Part shown: positions 22,898-34,347 of the stretch, piece after piece | How the letters are laid out: each line of letters begins with the position of its first letter | Numbering within the stretch: position 1 is the stretch's first letter | Assembly: GCA_019137255.1 (NCBI GenBank) | Contig: WPDH01000137.1 | Location: forward strand, 1 to 64,000 | DNA: 64,000 bases | DNA from: Corinectria fuckeliana | Lineage: Eukaryota; Ascomycota; Sordariomycetes; Hypocreales; Nectriaceae | Reading direction: 5' to 3' | Made by a program: the position numbers and the translations under genes | Notes under the pieces: model-generated | Databases searched by the model: none | Seen by the model: only the letters and a program-made list of their open reading frames with translations | Told to the model about the DNA's origin: nothing

Positions 22898-23839
22898 ATG
22901 GCTGAACACGAATACGAAGGCAGCGATCATGACTTTTGGAAATATGTGCCCTCCGCTGCAGTGGCTGGAACCTTCTGTGCAGCGTTCTTCATCGCTACGC
23001 TAGCCCATACTTGGCGCATTTGGAAAACCCGGGCTTGGTTTTGTATCCCCTTTGTAGTCGGGGGCAGTGGTATGCAATCGTGTTCTACTTTTTCTTCATC
23101 TTGAAGCTGACCGTTACAATTTACAGTGCAGTGCCTTGGATATGCCGGCCGAGCAGCCGCTCACGTTAATATTACGAATATGGCGCTGTTTGTGACACAG
23201 CAAAGCAGTATTCTTTTGGCACCTTTGCTGTCCGCTGTGCCGATATGCATGACCTTGGGACGGGTTATCCGCAATGTCAACGGAGAAAACCACGCTCCCA
23301 TCCAAGTCGCCAAGCTGACAACTCTACTCGCATTTGGGAACCTGCTCTCTTTAATAGTTCAAGGGGTTGCGGCGGGACTTGTAGTGCCTAGCGAGAGCGT
23401 CAAAGTCGGCCAAATGGTTGCCATCGCCGGTCTTGTACTTCACATCATCACCTTTGGACTCCTCTGGTCGACGGCGGTTATCTTTCATCGGAGAATGCGC
23501 CGCGACTCGAAAACAACAGCTACCCCCACGACAGTGCGGTGGCAGCAAGTCCTGTGGACGCTGTACGGAGTGAGCGCCCTTGTCATAGGCCGGTGCACTT
23601 ACCGCATCGTCGAGTTTGGTCTAGGTGACGATGGCTATCTGGTGTCACATGAATGGCCCCTCTACGTCTTTGATTCGGCGCCAATGTTGGCTGTCATGGT
23701 GGTGTTCTGGATATGGTTCCCGGGGATGATGAGGAAGCGCGAGAGCTGGGTTTCTTTGTCGTCTGTAGGTCATATTCCAAAAAGGATACGGTCCGCGGAT
23801 GTTGTCGAGGAGGCCATGTTTGTTAAGGAAAATAAATAG
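22898..23839 (+). CDS. RTA1-like lipid-translocating exporter family protein
   Basis: Exons 22898-23069 and 23127-23839, 294 aa. RTA1 proteins are fungal seven-helix membrane proteins linked to lipid movement and resistance to sterol or sphingolipid-directed compounds. Seen here: YVPSAAVAGTFCAAFF (helix 1, after the typical W/Y-x-P-S), FCIPFVVGG (helix 2), LGYAGRAA, then QQSSILLAPLLSAVPICMTLGRVI and LTTLLAFGNLLSLIVQGVAAG, which are hallmark segments. IVEFGLGDDGYLVSHEWPLYVFDSAPM precedes the last helix. The 57-nt intron (GTATGC...TTACAG) joins FVVGGS to VQCLGYAGR; the first exon alone would end early. The C-terminal ~35 residues are cytosolic and charged. No usual defect. Specific substrate unknown. 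Confidence 0.85.
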
Positions 23840-24233
23840 TAACTGTACGGTAGCAACCAAGCTTCCCGAAAGTATAGTGACACTGGCGCTGTGTGAGGCT
23901 AGTTGAAGACAGACCTCTGACAAGCACTTAGGTGCATGTGGTAACGAAGCAAACGCAAGTAGTGGAGGGCACGAACACGACTACTTGTGATGGAAAAGGC
24001 GAGTTAGATAGAATTGTCACCTTAACATGAGCAGATACAAGGTTAACCATACATTCATTTACGCAAAATTATACCCTAAAGGCTTAGAGGGCTGGGTGAT
24101 GCCCACACAGTCAAAGTTGACACCAAACCCAATCATGAGAGGTATACACAAGGCTTACTGACTTCAACGGTGTTGCTAAAACCTGCTCTTTTCCATCACT
24201 TATGATTATAATACATTAACACATTCGCGTCCC
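23840..24233. other. Intergenic between convergent genes
   Basis: 3' flanks of the RTA1-like gene and of the Zn2Cys6 regulator. Nothing else seen. Confidence 0.5.
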
Positions 24234-25641
24234 TTAATCCTTCATTTCCGTATTGCAGACGCCGAGGGGCCATTCTAACCAGCTTGCCAGCTCTAGAGTG
24301 AGCATTCCCTGTATTGACGTGAGGAGATGCTTCGCCCAACCGTCTAGGAACCAGCACTTCCTGAGAGACATCAACAGAGGAGCATAGTAGGCCAAGATTA
24401 GCAAGGCCTGCGGCTCCTTTCGTTGCAGATGGGCGACAAAAATATCGGGCAGGCGGAATAGCCACCCCAACACCGGCCGATCGTCTGCAGAGCCGTCGTG
24501 TGTGCTACTGTTGCTACCGTAGTTTGTCTCGTAGACGGTGGATAGAGACGCCAGGGCCTGGATGTAGATGACTGTGCCGGGCGAGTCGTGCGACGCAATC
24601 CATACACGTAGCTTGTCGAGCTGCTCAATCCAGCCGGCCCGAAGAATGTCGTCCAGAAGACTCATGGGCTTCTGGCTGTGGTCAGTGACGGTAAAGCATC
24701 CCAGCGGCGCCGTAAGACCAGAGAAAAGAGTCGCGGGCTCAATCATTTGTCGAATCACCCGCACGCCTTGGACCCTCGGCAGCCAGAACGGAGACGGTCC
24801 GTCGCCGACGTTGCAGACGAGCAGATCGTTGGCCCCCGTCGGGCCGGCTGCAAAGGCGCAGTAGCAGAGGAGTATTGCCGCCACGTAGAGGGCGCCGCAG
24901 TTGGACTCGTTGATGTTCGGGTGGGTTTTGTAGAGCTCGCCCAGCCCCATCTCTGCGTAGTGCCTGGCAACGACGAGATAGTGCGCACGACCGTCGCTCT
25001 CGACGGGTTCTGAGTAGGCTATGTGGTAGCCGGCCAAGGCGTAGGCAATCTGGAACACAAAGGGGTACGAGAGGCCGATCTGGGGAACATTGCGACTCCA
25101 GAACACGGCGATACTAGTGCCGGGATCGTCGGAGTCGTGCAGTGTTGCGGCTGTCTGGGACGTGTAATGAAGAAGCAGCTCGGCGTCGGTGGTGTTTAGT
25201 GAGCAAGGCCCGCGGTCCAAGGGAGCGGTCGTAAGAGACGGTGAGATTTCGAACCGCTCCATGGCTTGCACGAGCGGCTTCGCCAGAGCAGCCCAGTCTT
25301 TGCGCGGCCGTCCAGGACCCCTTCGCGGCGCGGCGAAGGGCGTGTGGCCATGGTCGCCAGCAGCATTCCCGGATGAAGTCCCTGGTGGCGGCTCCTGGAT
25401 TGGCAGATGCGCCGGCACGAAGCTGCAAGGGATGTCGAACCGGATGCAGTTTGCGCAAGCAGGTTTCTCTTCATCACACTGCAACTCATCAGCGCTTGGG
25501 AGCGAGGGAGAGGGTTTGGAGAGAGGCCACCTTGACTTTGCGTCGCTTGCACCCGAGACATCCGGCCCGTGACTTGCGGTGCGGCTTCCTCGCTCGTCTG
25601 GGGATGTTCCCGTTGTCGGGGCTTTCGGCGTGGAAGGTCAT
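24234..25641 (-). CDS. Zn2Cys6 transcription factor
   Basis: Exons 25531-25641 and 24234-25478, 451 aa. The N-terminal binuclear zinc cluster reads CLGCKRRKVKCDEEKPAC then ANC and IPC, with Cys at residues 28, 31, 38, 45, 48 and 55. It is preceded by a basic patch RRARKPHRKSRAG. The 52-nt intron falls just before the third Cys, a common position in fungal regulators. A short AT-hook-like RRGPGRPRKDW occurs near residue 94. The rest (LLLHYTSQTAATL, then helical segments) resembles the sterol-uptake/UPC2-like fungal_trans_2 middle region. It should be a nuclear DNA-binding regulator. Neighbours are an RTA1 protein and an NmrA-like protein, either of which might be a target; that is a guess. Strength of the model is good because both exons keep the cluster. 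Confidence 0.87.
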
Positions 25642-26371
25642 GGTGTGGTGAAGCATCTGGGTAACGGGACCAAACGCGGATGAGGCTGGCGCGTCTAGTG
25701 GACCGGGTGGTGTGTGGCCTTTCCTGAGGAGGCGGAGGCGCCTCTGGGCGACTCGTCTACTGTCGGAGCTCCCGGGTTTCTCTTGGGGACTAGACGGATG
25801 TTACACCATTGGTCTTGCGTATCAAGGGCGTTGGAATGTCTTGAGATTGGCGATGATGGTGCTCGGCCAAAGATCAATCCGCCGTTTGGTTCGGTCCAGT
25901 GGAGAACGCGTTGCCTCATCGTCGGTCGACCCGTGGCCGGAACGCCCGGATATGACAGACAGAATCGGGTGCGGAGTCAGCGTGAGGATGTCAAGGATTA
26001 TTAGTTCCGAGGGGGTTTTCGCATCGCATATACGAAAACCTTTCGCTCAAGGGGGGGTGGAGACGATATTCGCATTCTTCGCGAAAATCTTTATGTTCAT
26101 CGGGTTGTCTCTTTCCCCGTTCGTATGCGTTTGTGAAGCTATTCGCAGTCTCTACTCGATAAATGGTTCTGGAGAGCGAGGAAAATAGTGCGTCTCAGGT
26201 AAAGTATCTGCTCTACACTCCCGGTCGGTGTTCTCATGCCAATGTAGCCTTGGTCTTGCGAGACATGATTGAGCATCTCATATGGGAACTAAATTGAACC
26301 ACGAAGACTGCTTCAGAACCGTGGTGACCAACACTTTCACAGGTTCCAAGCCATGCCACAGAATCCGACAC
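25642..26371. other. Intergenic; no gene seen
   Basis: Upstream region of the Zn2Cys6 gene and 3' flank of the NmrA-like gene. A plus-strand open frame 25712-26188 has no motif and mirrors the GC-rich regulator promoter. Confidence 0.45.
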
Positions 26372-27390
26372 TCAGGACCACTTCCCCTTATTGCTCTCCA
26401 CGAAATCCTTCCAGCTAGTCGGAGCCTCATCGACGAGCCCCAAGCTCTCCGTCAGGTCAGCTCCCGCGTAGTATCCAGGGTCCTCGAGGAGCAGAATGTT
26501 CTCGAGCATCTCCTGCGCGACAGGTGCCGGCAAGTACGACTTGAACGTGTCCTGGGGAATCTGGACAAAGGATGCTGGGGCTCCGATGACGCCTGAAAAC
26601 TCCCGAGCGATCCGAGATGGTGTGTAGTATTCCGTGGCGGCATAGATACGCTTGCCGAGATAGCCGGGGTGGTGCTTGATCGCAGCCTTCACAAATTTGC
26701 CTATACCAATTAGCTTGAGAACAGTAAATTACAGGTCGCTTGCTCACCAGTATCACCAGCAGCGTCAAAGAGGGGGACCTGAGCCTTCTCTCCCGAGACC
26801 GGCCAGGCCAGGGTGTAAGCTCCGTCCTGGTCCTTCTTGATCATGGTGAACATGTTCGACATGTACAGACCCGGCAGCACGAAGGTGGAGGGAACACCGC
26901 TATCCCGAATATACTGCTCAATCTTGGACTTTCCGACGAAGTGAGAGATGCTGGGCAGGCGGCCACCGCTGGCTTCCGTCGTGTTGACCAGGGAAGAGAA
27001 AATCAGGTGCTTCACGCCGGCAGCCTTGCTGGCATCGGTAACGGCTTTGCCCTGAGCAATCTCGACGTCCTCGGACATCTTTTCCCAGAAGTTGGTGACG
27101 AGGAAGACGGTGTGGGCGTCCTTGACAGCAGGGGCAGCCGATTCAGCCGAGGACATGTCCGCCTAGATGACGCGTGAGCAAGTGGTATAGAAGATCAAAG
27201 AAAGGGTGGTCCTTACAGATACAATTTCGACGCCCTTGGCTGCGAGGTCCTTTGCAGCGGGCTTCGAGGCATCACGGGTAATGCCTCGGATCTTGAACTC
27301 CTTGGACAGAGCAGGATCGTTGAGGATGGCCTTGATGACAGAACCACCCTGAACGCCAGTGGCACCAAAGACAGTGATGAGCTTCGACAT
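26372..27390 (-). CDS. NmrA-like family NAD(P)-binding protein
   Basis: Exons 27217-27390, 26748-27162 and 26372-26700, 305 aa, typical of the family. NmrA-like proteins are atypical short-chain dehydrogenase folds that bind NAD(P) and often act as redox-sensing regulators; the human relative is NMRAL1/HSCARG. The dinucleotide-binding loop ITVFGATGVQGGSV (GxxGxxG at residues 9-16) is intact. HTVFLVTNFWEKM, GVKHLIFSSLVNT, SHFVGKSKIEQYIRDSG and STFVLPGLYMSN are characteristic. The classical catalytic Tyr-x3-Lys is replaced by FVGK, as usual in regulatory members. Introns (27163-27216, 26701-26747) join phases 0 and 1. A second, broken member lies at 34348-35377 and is clearly diverged. Confidence 0.9.
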
Positions 27391-28258
27391 GGCTTGTTCG
27401 CTTGGGGATGGGACTCTGTGAAGTAGACTGGATGTTTTGTAGGAGGCGTTGGTAGGATTGAATGATAGAATTGTTTGGAGATTTTTCTTCAACTTTACGA
27501 AGATGCCCGCTGCTGTTATATCCTCAGATGAGATCATCCGTGACCAGTGGTAGCGTCACTGGCGTCCGGGCTGCATGAGGCCACCCAATCATGTCCATCA
27601 CGCATCGGGACTTCGGAGAACGCCAAGGCTTTCGGACAACGGCGCGATGGCCGAGGGACGCTAACATGGTCGGACAACGCCAAGACGCCTTAAAGCATTG
27701 TGTTGTACCTCGCAACCAGCTTACATATCTAGGCGGCTCATCCCGGCTCAGGCTGAAAAGGTAGTCAGTAATCAGGTTTGAGAAAGGGAAAGGGAAATTC
27801 CCATGTCGTTTTGGGCATTGTTGTGCGGGCGCAGGAATCTCGGCCTTCGCGCTCTCGCGTCCACGGCGCCAACTTTTAGTCAGGCAAATTAGAGGTTTGT
27901 TTCTGTCTGTTCGCACCATTTCGAAAGAATCTTGTGTGTGCAGTACGTAGACACTGGCGAAATACGGCTCCAGAGATGCTTATTGCGCACTGAGAAGCCA
28001 CACGATCGCATGTTCAGCCACCGGCGGCACTCAGTATTTGCTAATCTTCGAAAGACGAGTCCCGGGCTCATTTGTGTTGTATATAAGTCCATTATGCCAA
28101 CCGATCCGATAGGATTAGTATCCCTTCAGCTTTAAATGCCCCATTTCTAATCAACCCCTTGAAGAACGCCCCCACTATGGCATCAGAACTCCGCGACAAT
28201 GTTGTTCGTTTGGTGTGGCTGAACCGCGAGGTTCATTGAGCTACTCGGTGGACGCTCA
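27391..28258. other. Intergenic; no gene seen
   Basis: Promoter of the NmrA-like gene and unassigned sequence. An ATG at 28176 opens a short peptide (MASELRDNVVRLVWLNREV) that stops after 20 codons; it might be an upstream exon of the next gene but I found no adequate intron. Confidence 0.4.
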
Positions 28259-28765
28259 GTGGATAGTGGAATGATCATCAATGCCGCAACCTCTCAGATA
28301 CAGCCCTACTACGACGCCATTTCGTTGATGGCTTTTGGGAGCAGCCTGAAGCAAATCGCCACACTTCTCGTCGTCTCGGAACAGGATATACGGCCGACAT
28401 CAGCACTCGCCGATGCGGTCATCAACACTGGCTTCAACTCTCTCAACACTGCCTTGTCTCTCTGGCCTGTCACCTCGCAAGTACACGCCTCAGCCTCTCC
28501 GTCAGATGCACTCCAGTCTCATTTGGTTCTGGAGGGTATCGACTTCTACCTGACTGGCATCATGACGGAAATAGTCTTAGAAATGCAACGCACATACTTC
28601 AAGAATCCTGCCAACAAGGGCAGGTCGTACGCCGGTGGACTGTTCTCTCGCATGACACGTCAACTACGGAGGCCACACTGTTTGGCCCGCCGCATACTCC
28701 TTTACTTCAACTGGATGGCTGTGGCTCTTTCCGTCTTCGCCATTTTCTTTTACGATTTTACGTAG
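28259..28765 (+). CDS. Hypothetical protein with C-terminal membrane helix
   Basis: Single open frame of 168 codons. The middle (LADAVINTGFNSLNTALSLW, HLVLEGIDFYLTGIMTEIVL) looks folded and amphipathic. The end is a basic stretch LSRMTRQLRRP-like segment followed by a hydrophobic helix (NWMAVALSVFAIFFYDF) at the very C-terminus, as in tail-anchored proteins. No family recognised. It could be the last exon of a longer gene, since an open peptide begins just upstream. GC content and codon use resemble real genes more than the surrounding region. Confidence 0.4.
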   Translation: MDSGMIINAATSQIQPYYDAISLMAFGSSLKQIATLLVVSEQDIRPTSALADAVINTGFNSLNTALSLWPVTSQVHASASPSDALQSHLVLEGIDFYLTGIMTEIVLEMQRTYFKNPANKGRSYAGGLFSRMTRQLRRPHCLARRILLYFNWMAVALSVFAIFFYDFT

Positions 28766-30344
28766 TGAGGCATCCTCGCCCTCGACAATCATGTCGCGGA
28801 AAGGGCGTGAATTCATATCTTCCAGTTTCTTTCAAGTTACAAATGATGAAGAATTCATAGGACTGCGGAAAGTTATCGCACCAGAGACACCGGAGAGGGC
28901 ACATCAAATCAAGGGCTGAATCTCATAACCGCAAGGGACGGAAGGTCAAGGTAAGCCCGCACTAACGCCAATCTGAACCGGCACTGACCTGACAACTCAA
29001 GTGTGATGAGAGCAACCAGAATGTAGGAAATGCACCCGCTTCGCTATGGGTTGAGACTTCTCGCCACTGTTCAATTAGCATGGTCCAGCTAACAGCTCGT
29101 CTCCCGATGCATCCTGCAAGCGAAATCCCGGACGGCCGAGCGAGAAACAACTGGAGTAAAAGCCCACCCAGCCCGCAGGTTGAGTAGTCCAAGGAGCGGA
29201 GTTATTTGGAGTTTAGAATGCTCAGCCGAACACCACTACGAGCCTGCGGTGAGGGGAGCAACGACGGATCTTGCTTCTCTCAACCGGGACAATGCGCAAG
29301 CCATGTAAGGCCAGTGGTGCTGATCTCTTTATACCACTTGCCAGGATCCCGGTGCCGTGATATTCTCTGCTCCGGGGCGTACGGTTCATTCTCCAAACAC
29401 TGGGCAATTCCGCCACTTACCACGACATACTAGCATCGATACTTTAGAGCCGAGCGAAGCTGATTTCAGCAAGATTACAACCGCTCCCTCTAGGACATGC
29501 CAAACGTGATGACAGCCATTCGCGGATCTCATCAAGCAGTCCCAGCAATCGCACAACCCCCGCCGGAGTGACGAAGCCGCACAGCTAATATAAGCTCTTA
29601 CAAACTCGTACAAAGAAACGAACTGGGCCGACGAAGGCCCTGACCCTTACACTAAGGGCAGAATTCAGGACGTCAGGGTTAGGGTTATGATTGGGAACGG
29701 AATACATCGCCCAAACAGAGGAAGGAGAACCAGTCCCATTGTTTCCACTCTCTCAAAGTCCAGTATGAACAGGCACTCTGCATAATCCCTTGTGTAATCT
29801 CGAATAAAGACAGAGCACAACCATATTTTGTACTTGGATCACTGTCTAAACGGACGCTAATAGAAAGAACACTCTATATGGTGCTGGCGGATCTGTTCAC
29901 TAGAGCAAGCAGCCTCTAACCTACCCCATGGACTAGCTATGAGGACATGTCAAATCCCAACATTGCGAAAAGCCAAGGTGAGTCTCAGATACTGAGACTA
30001 GCCAATACTGAATTACACCACGACCACTTCCACGACCACTCTTACAGTTTCTCGCAATGTGAGGAGATCTTGCCATATTGCGCATGGTGTTCATGAAAAC
30101 TAGAAAAAGGCTCATGGAGTAGTAACATGGGCTCTGACAGCCTCCCCATCAATTAGGGACGCGCCAGCGACACCACTTGAGCCCTTCTATTAAGGGTTTG
30201 ACCCTAAAGACAGTTAAATATATGTCTGTTTAGAACCAAGGATACATATTTTAAGGTAGACATATTATATTAATAGTCTATCTCCTAACAGAGTTTTCAG
30301 GTTTGCTTAGTAGCTCGCCTATTAAGCTCGCAAGTAATGTTATC
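28766..30344. other. Gene-poor stretch; no gene seen
   Basis: About 1.6 kb without a credible coding frame. A telomere-like GGGTTAGGGTTA occurs once near 29676. No other structure recognised before the MITE. Confidence 0.45.
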
Positions 30345-30352
30345 GAAAACCG

Positions 30353-30766
30353 GAGTGTACAGATAACCTGAGGGCCCTCTGCTGAGCTCAGAGTGAGATA
30401 ACAACACTAATGAAATGAGCTTAGCCCTCTACCTAATAGCTTGCTAAAAGGCCTTTCTAGCAGTGCTTTTGCTCAAGCAATTACTCCATAGAAAATATCA
30501 TTGATTAATTCACAAGCATTATATATAGATATAAGGTACTGCACATAGAGGTGCAAAGCGCTGCACACACACATCGCTATACAAGGAGGCGCAATGAGGC
30601 ACTTTAGGGTAGGTATTTAGTCTTATGGGCACTCTAGTTGCTCGCCTCGGGCTGTAATTGACTTCATGCAAGGCCCTCTAGTGAGCTAGGCAAAAGGGCT
30701 CTTGGGCAAAGGGCTCTCAGGTCATGGATTAGACCAGGGGAGCCCCTCAGGTCATCTGTACACTGG
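30353..30766. mobile_element. hAT-like MITE, 414 bp
   Basis: The ends are inverted repeats: AGTGTACAGATAACCTGAGGG from 30354 on the left, and the reverse complement AGTGTACAGATGACCTGAGGG ending at 30764 on the right, with one mismatch in 21. Each end has one or two further bases that differ. The element is flanked by near-perfect 8-bp direct repeats, GAAAACCG (30345-30352) and GAAAACCC (30767-30774), as expected for a target-site duplication. An 8-bp duplication, a terminus of the CAGTG type (right end) and subterminal copies of CCTGAG(A/G)G (near 30709) are typical of hAT transposons. There is no transposase frame, so it must have been moved in trans. The single mismatch in the duplication suggests moderate age. 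Confidence 0.7.
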
Positions 30767-30851
30767 GAAAACCCAAGGGCCAAACTTTGTTTGATAGCTT
30801 AGACTTAACTATGACTTGCCCTGTCGACTGAAATGTAGTGGCGAGGCGGAT

Positions 30852-31055
30852 TTATACCCCACGCTCGGTGATTAAGCTGATATGGAACTCCTTACAGAAG
30901 TAGCAGTGATAGGCTTCTTTGTTGCAAACTGGGGTACGGCAACCACAGGGACATTGGCACACCCTATCGCGAAGTGCATTGTTTCCGGGTCGAACAGTCG
31001 TGTCAGCCCGAGAGCAATTCGATCCCGATGAAGATACGTTCTTGTCGTTAGCCAT
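30852..31055 (-). CDS. Small cysteine-rich protein
   Basis: Open frame of 67 aa from an ATG at 31055. The core RVCQCPCGCRTPVC, then YHCYFCKEFH, contains seven Cys and a His in metal-ligand-like spacing. No signal peptide; the N-terminal 30 residues are polar. It may bind zinc. The frame is short and no homologue is known to me, so it could also be chance; the cysteine spacing is the only support. It lies just beside the MITE. Confidence 0.4.
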   Translation of the reverse strand: MANDKNVSSSGSNCSRADTTVRPGNNALRDRVCQCPCGCRTPVCNKEAYHCYFCKEFHISLITERGV

Positions 31056-31833
31056 CTAGATGGATGTTTGCTCGATTGAGGGCGGTAGATGTGTGAAAAG
31101 AGATGACCTGGAAGCTGGCAAGTTAAGGTTTTGGTTCAATCTGTGACGTGGTAATAGTGTGTCGCTGCGGATTGTGTAGTCGAGCATAGCTTAGAGGAGG
31201 TCCGCAGACCAATGCTTTATAGACTTGGACAGACACCAATGTTCTAGACGGATGGCGTGACTGTATGTTACGCTGCAGCATTGTTTCATGAAGTTCATAA
31301 GAAGTTGACGTGATGGACACACTGCGTGGGAGGAATGCTGTGAGTACATCCCTTGGGGTAGAATATCTCCGCTGGGAAGCCTCTAGGCACACATCAACAC
31401 TTGAAGGGGCAACATGTGTCGGGGTGGGCAATAACACTTAACAGCTACCTCTGAGAATTCATTCCTATTTAATTATATTATTGTAGAAACAAACTTCACG
31501 TCATTGACACGGTTTCCCGTTCATTCAACTTAACAGTTTGCAATTCAGCGTTGTGACTCAGTATGTCGCAGTAATTTATAAGCCATAGCAATAATCGTAG
31601 CAAAGGCGAAAATAATGACAATTCATTCCTAGAAGCAAACTAGCTCTGCCGGACATGCCGGAAGCTGTTATATACATGTACATGTCTGATTTATTTTTTG
31701 TGCTGTTGGTCTCTTGCCCCAGGGTATTGTTCCGCACCGAGAGACCGCATCCGCAAGGGGAGTTACAGTATGGTCACTCAGACACCAGGGTTCATATTCT
31801 ACTTTTGTCTAGCATTTACCCGTGACTTCATAT
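31056..31833. other. Intergenic; no gene seen
   Basis: Spacer upstream of the small cysteine-rich gene and downstream of the pectin methylesterase. The only long minus-strand frame (31123-31437) has no motif. Confidence 0.45.
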
Positions 31834-32943
31834 CTAGTTAGCTGACCAACGTGTTAGCATCGTTTCGACAGGTATATCAATGAGCTAAACTTACATGCGC
31901 TTCCAGAGAAGTAGTAAAAGTCAAAGTACAACGCGCCGGCGTAGCCGGTACCCAGAAGATCGTCAATGGCGACGGCGCTGCTCAGGGTCTTGGCGAAGGA
32001 TGCGCGATCGCCGCTGGCACCATCGCCGGAATTCTCAAACTCGCCAAAGGTGACATCGGAAGTGCGCTCGTCACCCTTGTTCCAGATACTCCACCCCGCT
32101 GGGTTGATGACGTTGGAGAGGGATGTGGACTGGAAGACGACGTATGCGTACTGGCGCCACGGTCGGCCGAGGTAGTAGGCACCGGCAGTCACGGACTCGC
32201 CGTCGGCCGCGGCGATGGAGCAGTTGTTGAAGACGTATCGCGAGGCACTAGCCGTCGTGGGGCCGTTGGCTACACGAACAGGTTAGACCGCGATTGTGCT
32301 GACAGGTCTACAAAGAAAGGGGAATCTCACCAGTGACGTAGCCAACGGAACTGGCGACGACGCGAAGATCGACTCGCTCAAACCAGCTGAAGGCAGTCTG
32401 GCCAAAGATGAAGTCGGTAGCGCCCTGGATCTTGCAGTCGACGTAGACCTGGTTGCCCTGGCCGCTCAGGACGGTGTCTTGGAACCCAGTGAAGGAAGAC
32501 CCGTAGAAGCCGCTGTCGGCGAAGGCGCTGAGCGCCACGGCCTGGCTGCCCTTCCCGTACGTGTTCTCGACGTTGACGTTGTACAGGCGGAAGCCAGCGG
32601 CGCGGACGCGCAGCGTGGCCGTCTCTTCGTTGGTCAGCCCGTCGGCCTGCGAGAGGCCCTTGGAGATGGTGACGGTGTTGGAGCTGTACGTCGAGTCCTC
32701 GGTGGTGGATCCGTAGATGAACAGCGGGGCATTGCGCGCAGACACGATGACCTGCTCTTCGTACTTGCCCGCCGAGATGAAGATGCACTGCTCGGCCGAG
32801 GATGTCGTGTCCAGCGAGTCGACGGCGGACTGGATGGTCGCGAAGTCGCCTCCGGACTTGGCCACGGTGATGCAGCCGCTGGGAGCGGTGCTGACGGCGA
32901 GAGCCGCGGGCAGGAGACTGAGACCGGCGTAGAAGGACTTCAT
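31834..32943 (-). CDS. Pectin methylesterase (CE8), secreted
   Basis: Exons 32331-32943, 31895-32269 and 31834-31841, 331 aa, the usual fungal size. It removes methyl esters from homogalacturonan outside the cell, releasing methanol and protons. A signal peptide MKSFYAGLSLLPAALAVSTA is present. All family signatures are seen: AGKYEEQV, GSQAVAL (near 133), GFQDTVLS with catalytic Asp156, GATDFIFG with Asp177, and YYLGRPWR with Arg240. The first intron (32270-32330) joins GYVT to ANGPTTAS. The last intron (31842-31894, branch GCTAAC) is proposed because otherwise the frame would run into a non-conserved tail; it leaves a terminal coding exon of only 8 nt (…SerAsn stop). If that intron is not used the protein ends with ~14 different residues. 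No operon-like neighbours. Confidence 0.92.
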
Positions 32944-34347
32944 GATTAGGTGCAGATGCTTGGTGAGATGGAAATGCTCCGAGGGTAGTTTTGGTTGTTT
33001 TGACGGCGGAGATGTCTTAGTTATAGCTGCAGAGTCAACCACACCCGGCACAGATGTTTCATCTCGCCCGGCGTTCCCAGAACAGCAAGGCACAGAGTTG
33101 AGTCTAAGCTACATGGTACATAGTAGACGGGCACAAGCTTAACGGATGCAAGGGGCTTGCCGAGCATGCAATTGGCGGGTAAATGCTTCGGGGCACTCCC
33201 ATCCATGGAGACGGAACCGTGCGTCTCACGCAGACCCGGTCGTGTGTTTAGATGTTACCGACTAGCAAAACACCCTGGAAGAGCGGCAGGGTAGTACGTA
33301 CGACGACCGGGGCAGAGGAGCCCCTTTGTGTTCCGATGCGTTTAGTGCCGGCTCTTAAAACCCGGGGAAGAGACGGGATGGTGCGTTGGACGGCAGATGA
33401 ACCAGAGCCGGGCGATATTTTGTTGGGATTCCCAAGGGCCTGCGATGTGCACATGGCGCCAGTGATTAGGTCGAAACTCTCCTCAGCGATACGAAGAAGA
33501 CAAACCCAGTCCAGTCTAAAGAGATTTGTTGATGCCCATCATCATAAGAGAAATGGCAAGGGCGTTCCTAGGACGGTCACTCAAGGCGGCGACCTTGCTC
33601 ACATTAGGAACCCATTACAAGAGGTATCAATGCCAAGGCACGCCCACCGAACTGTTTTCCCAGGCCGAAGTCTAGGTTCCAACCCCAAACAAGCTTTCAC
33701 TTGGCTCGTTTCAATGAGACAGACCATTTGGCCATGGTGGAGAATGTAATGCTTGCTTTCAGGGGTTCTTGGCGGGCCTGAAACCCAAAACTACGGGCGG
33801 GCAGGGATGCCGATACGACCTCAACTCGTGTGTTCCTTGACAGGGCGGACATGTGCTAATATACGTAAGGCAATGCTGAAAGCAGGAGAGGGTAATTATC
33901 GAACCTTCAGAGTACCGTAAGCTCTCAATGAACTCGAACGAGCCTAGTGGAAACGGAAGAGATGGTCTAAGGTGCTGCAAGAGAAGGTCTGGGGTGCCAC
34001 ACAGCAGCCTATCCGGTCGCAATGATCTTCCGTCTCCACTGGACCCGTTCGAATTTATTGAGTATTTACGGAGTACGGTAGTTGATGGTTCTGCCATCAA
34101 AAACTTTGTAGACCAATAATACAACCTAGGGTAGAAATGCCTTGCTGCAAGTATGACACCAGAGAGCCTCGGTCTTGAAAAGCGGTGGCTGCGTCGTGAA
34201 ATTTCGACAGATGAAGTCTATAACTATCTGCTTCTTAGATCCCTGCCGATTCGTAATGCTCACCCCATAACTGTCCGCTTGTCTGGTGATCTAAAAAGGC
34301 TTCATACTCCGGCCCCTCTCCGAGACCCTAGACTTTCCAGCACGGCA
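32944..34347. other. Intergenic; no gene seen
   Basis: Promoter of the pectin methylesterase and 3' flank of the broken NmrA-like gene. Plus-strand frame 33252-33749 and the minus frames have no motif or splice pattern. Confidence 0.45.

Noticed and set aside
29676..29687. Telomere-like GGGTTAGGGTTA
   Set aside because: Fewer than two full TTAGGG units and no further copies; expected by chance.
30852..31055. Idea that the small Cys-rich frame belongs to the MITE
   Set aside because: It lies wholly outside the inverted repeats and target duplication.
32296..32949. 217-codon plus-strand frame over the pectin methylesterase
   Set aside because: Antisense shadow; Asp/Gly/Val-rich with no conserved motif, whereas the minus strand has all CE8 signatures.
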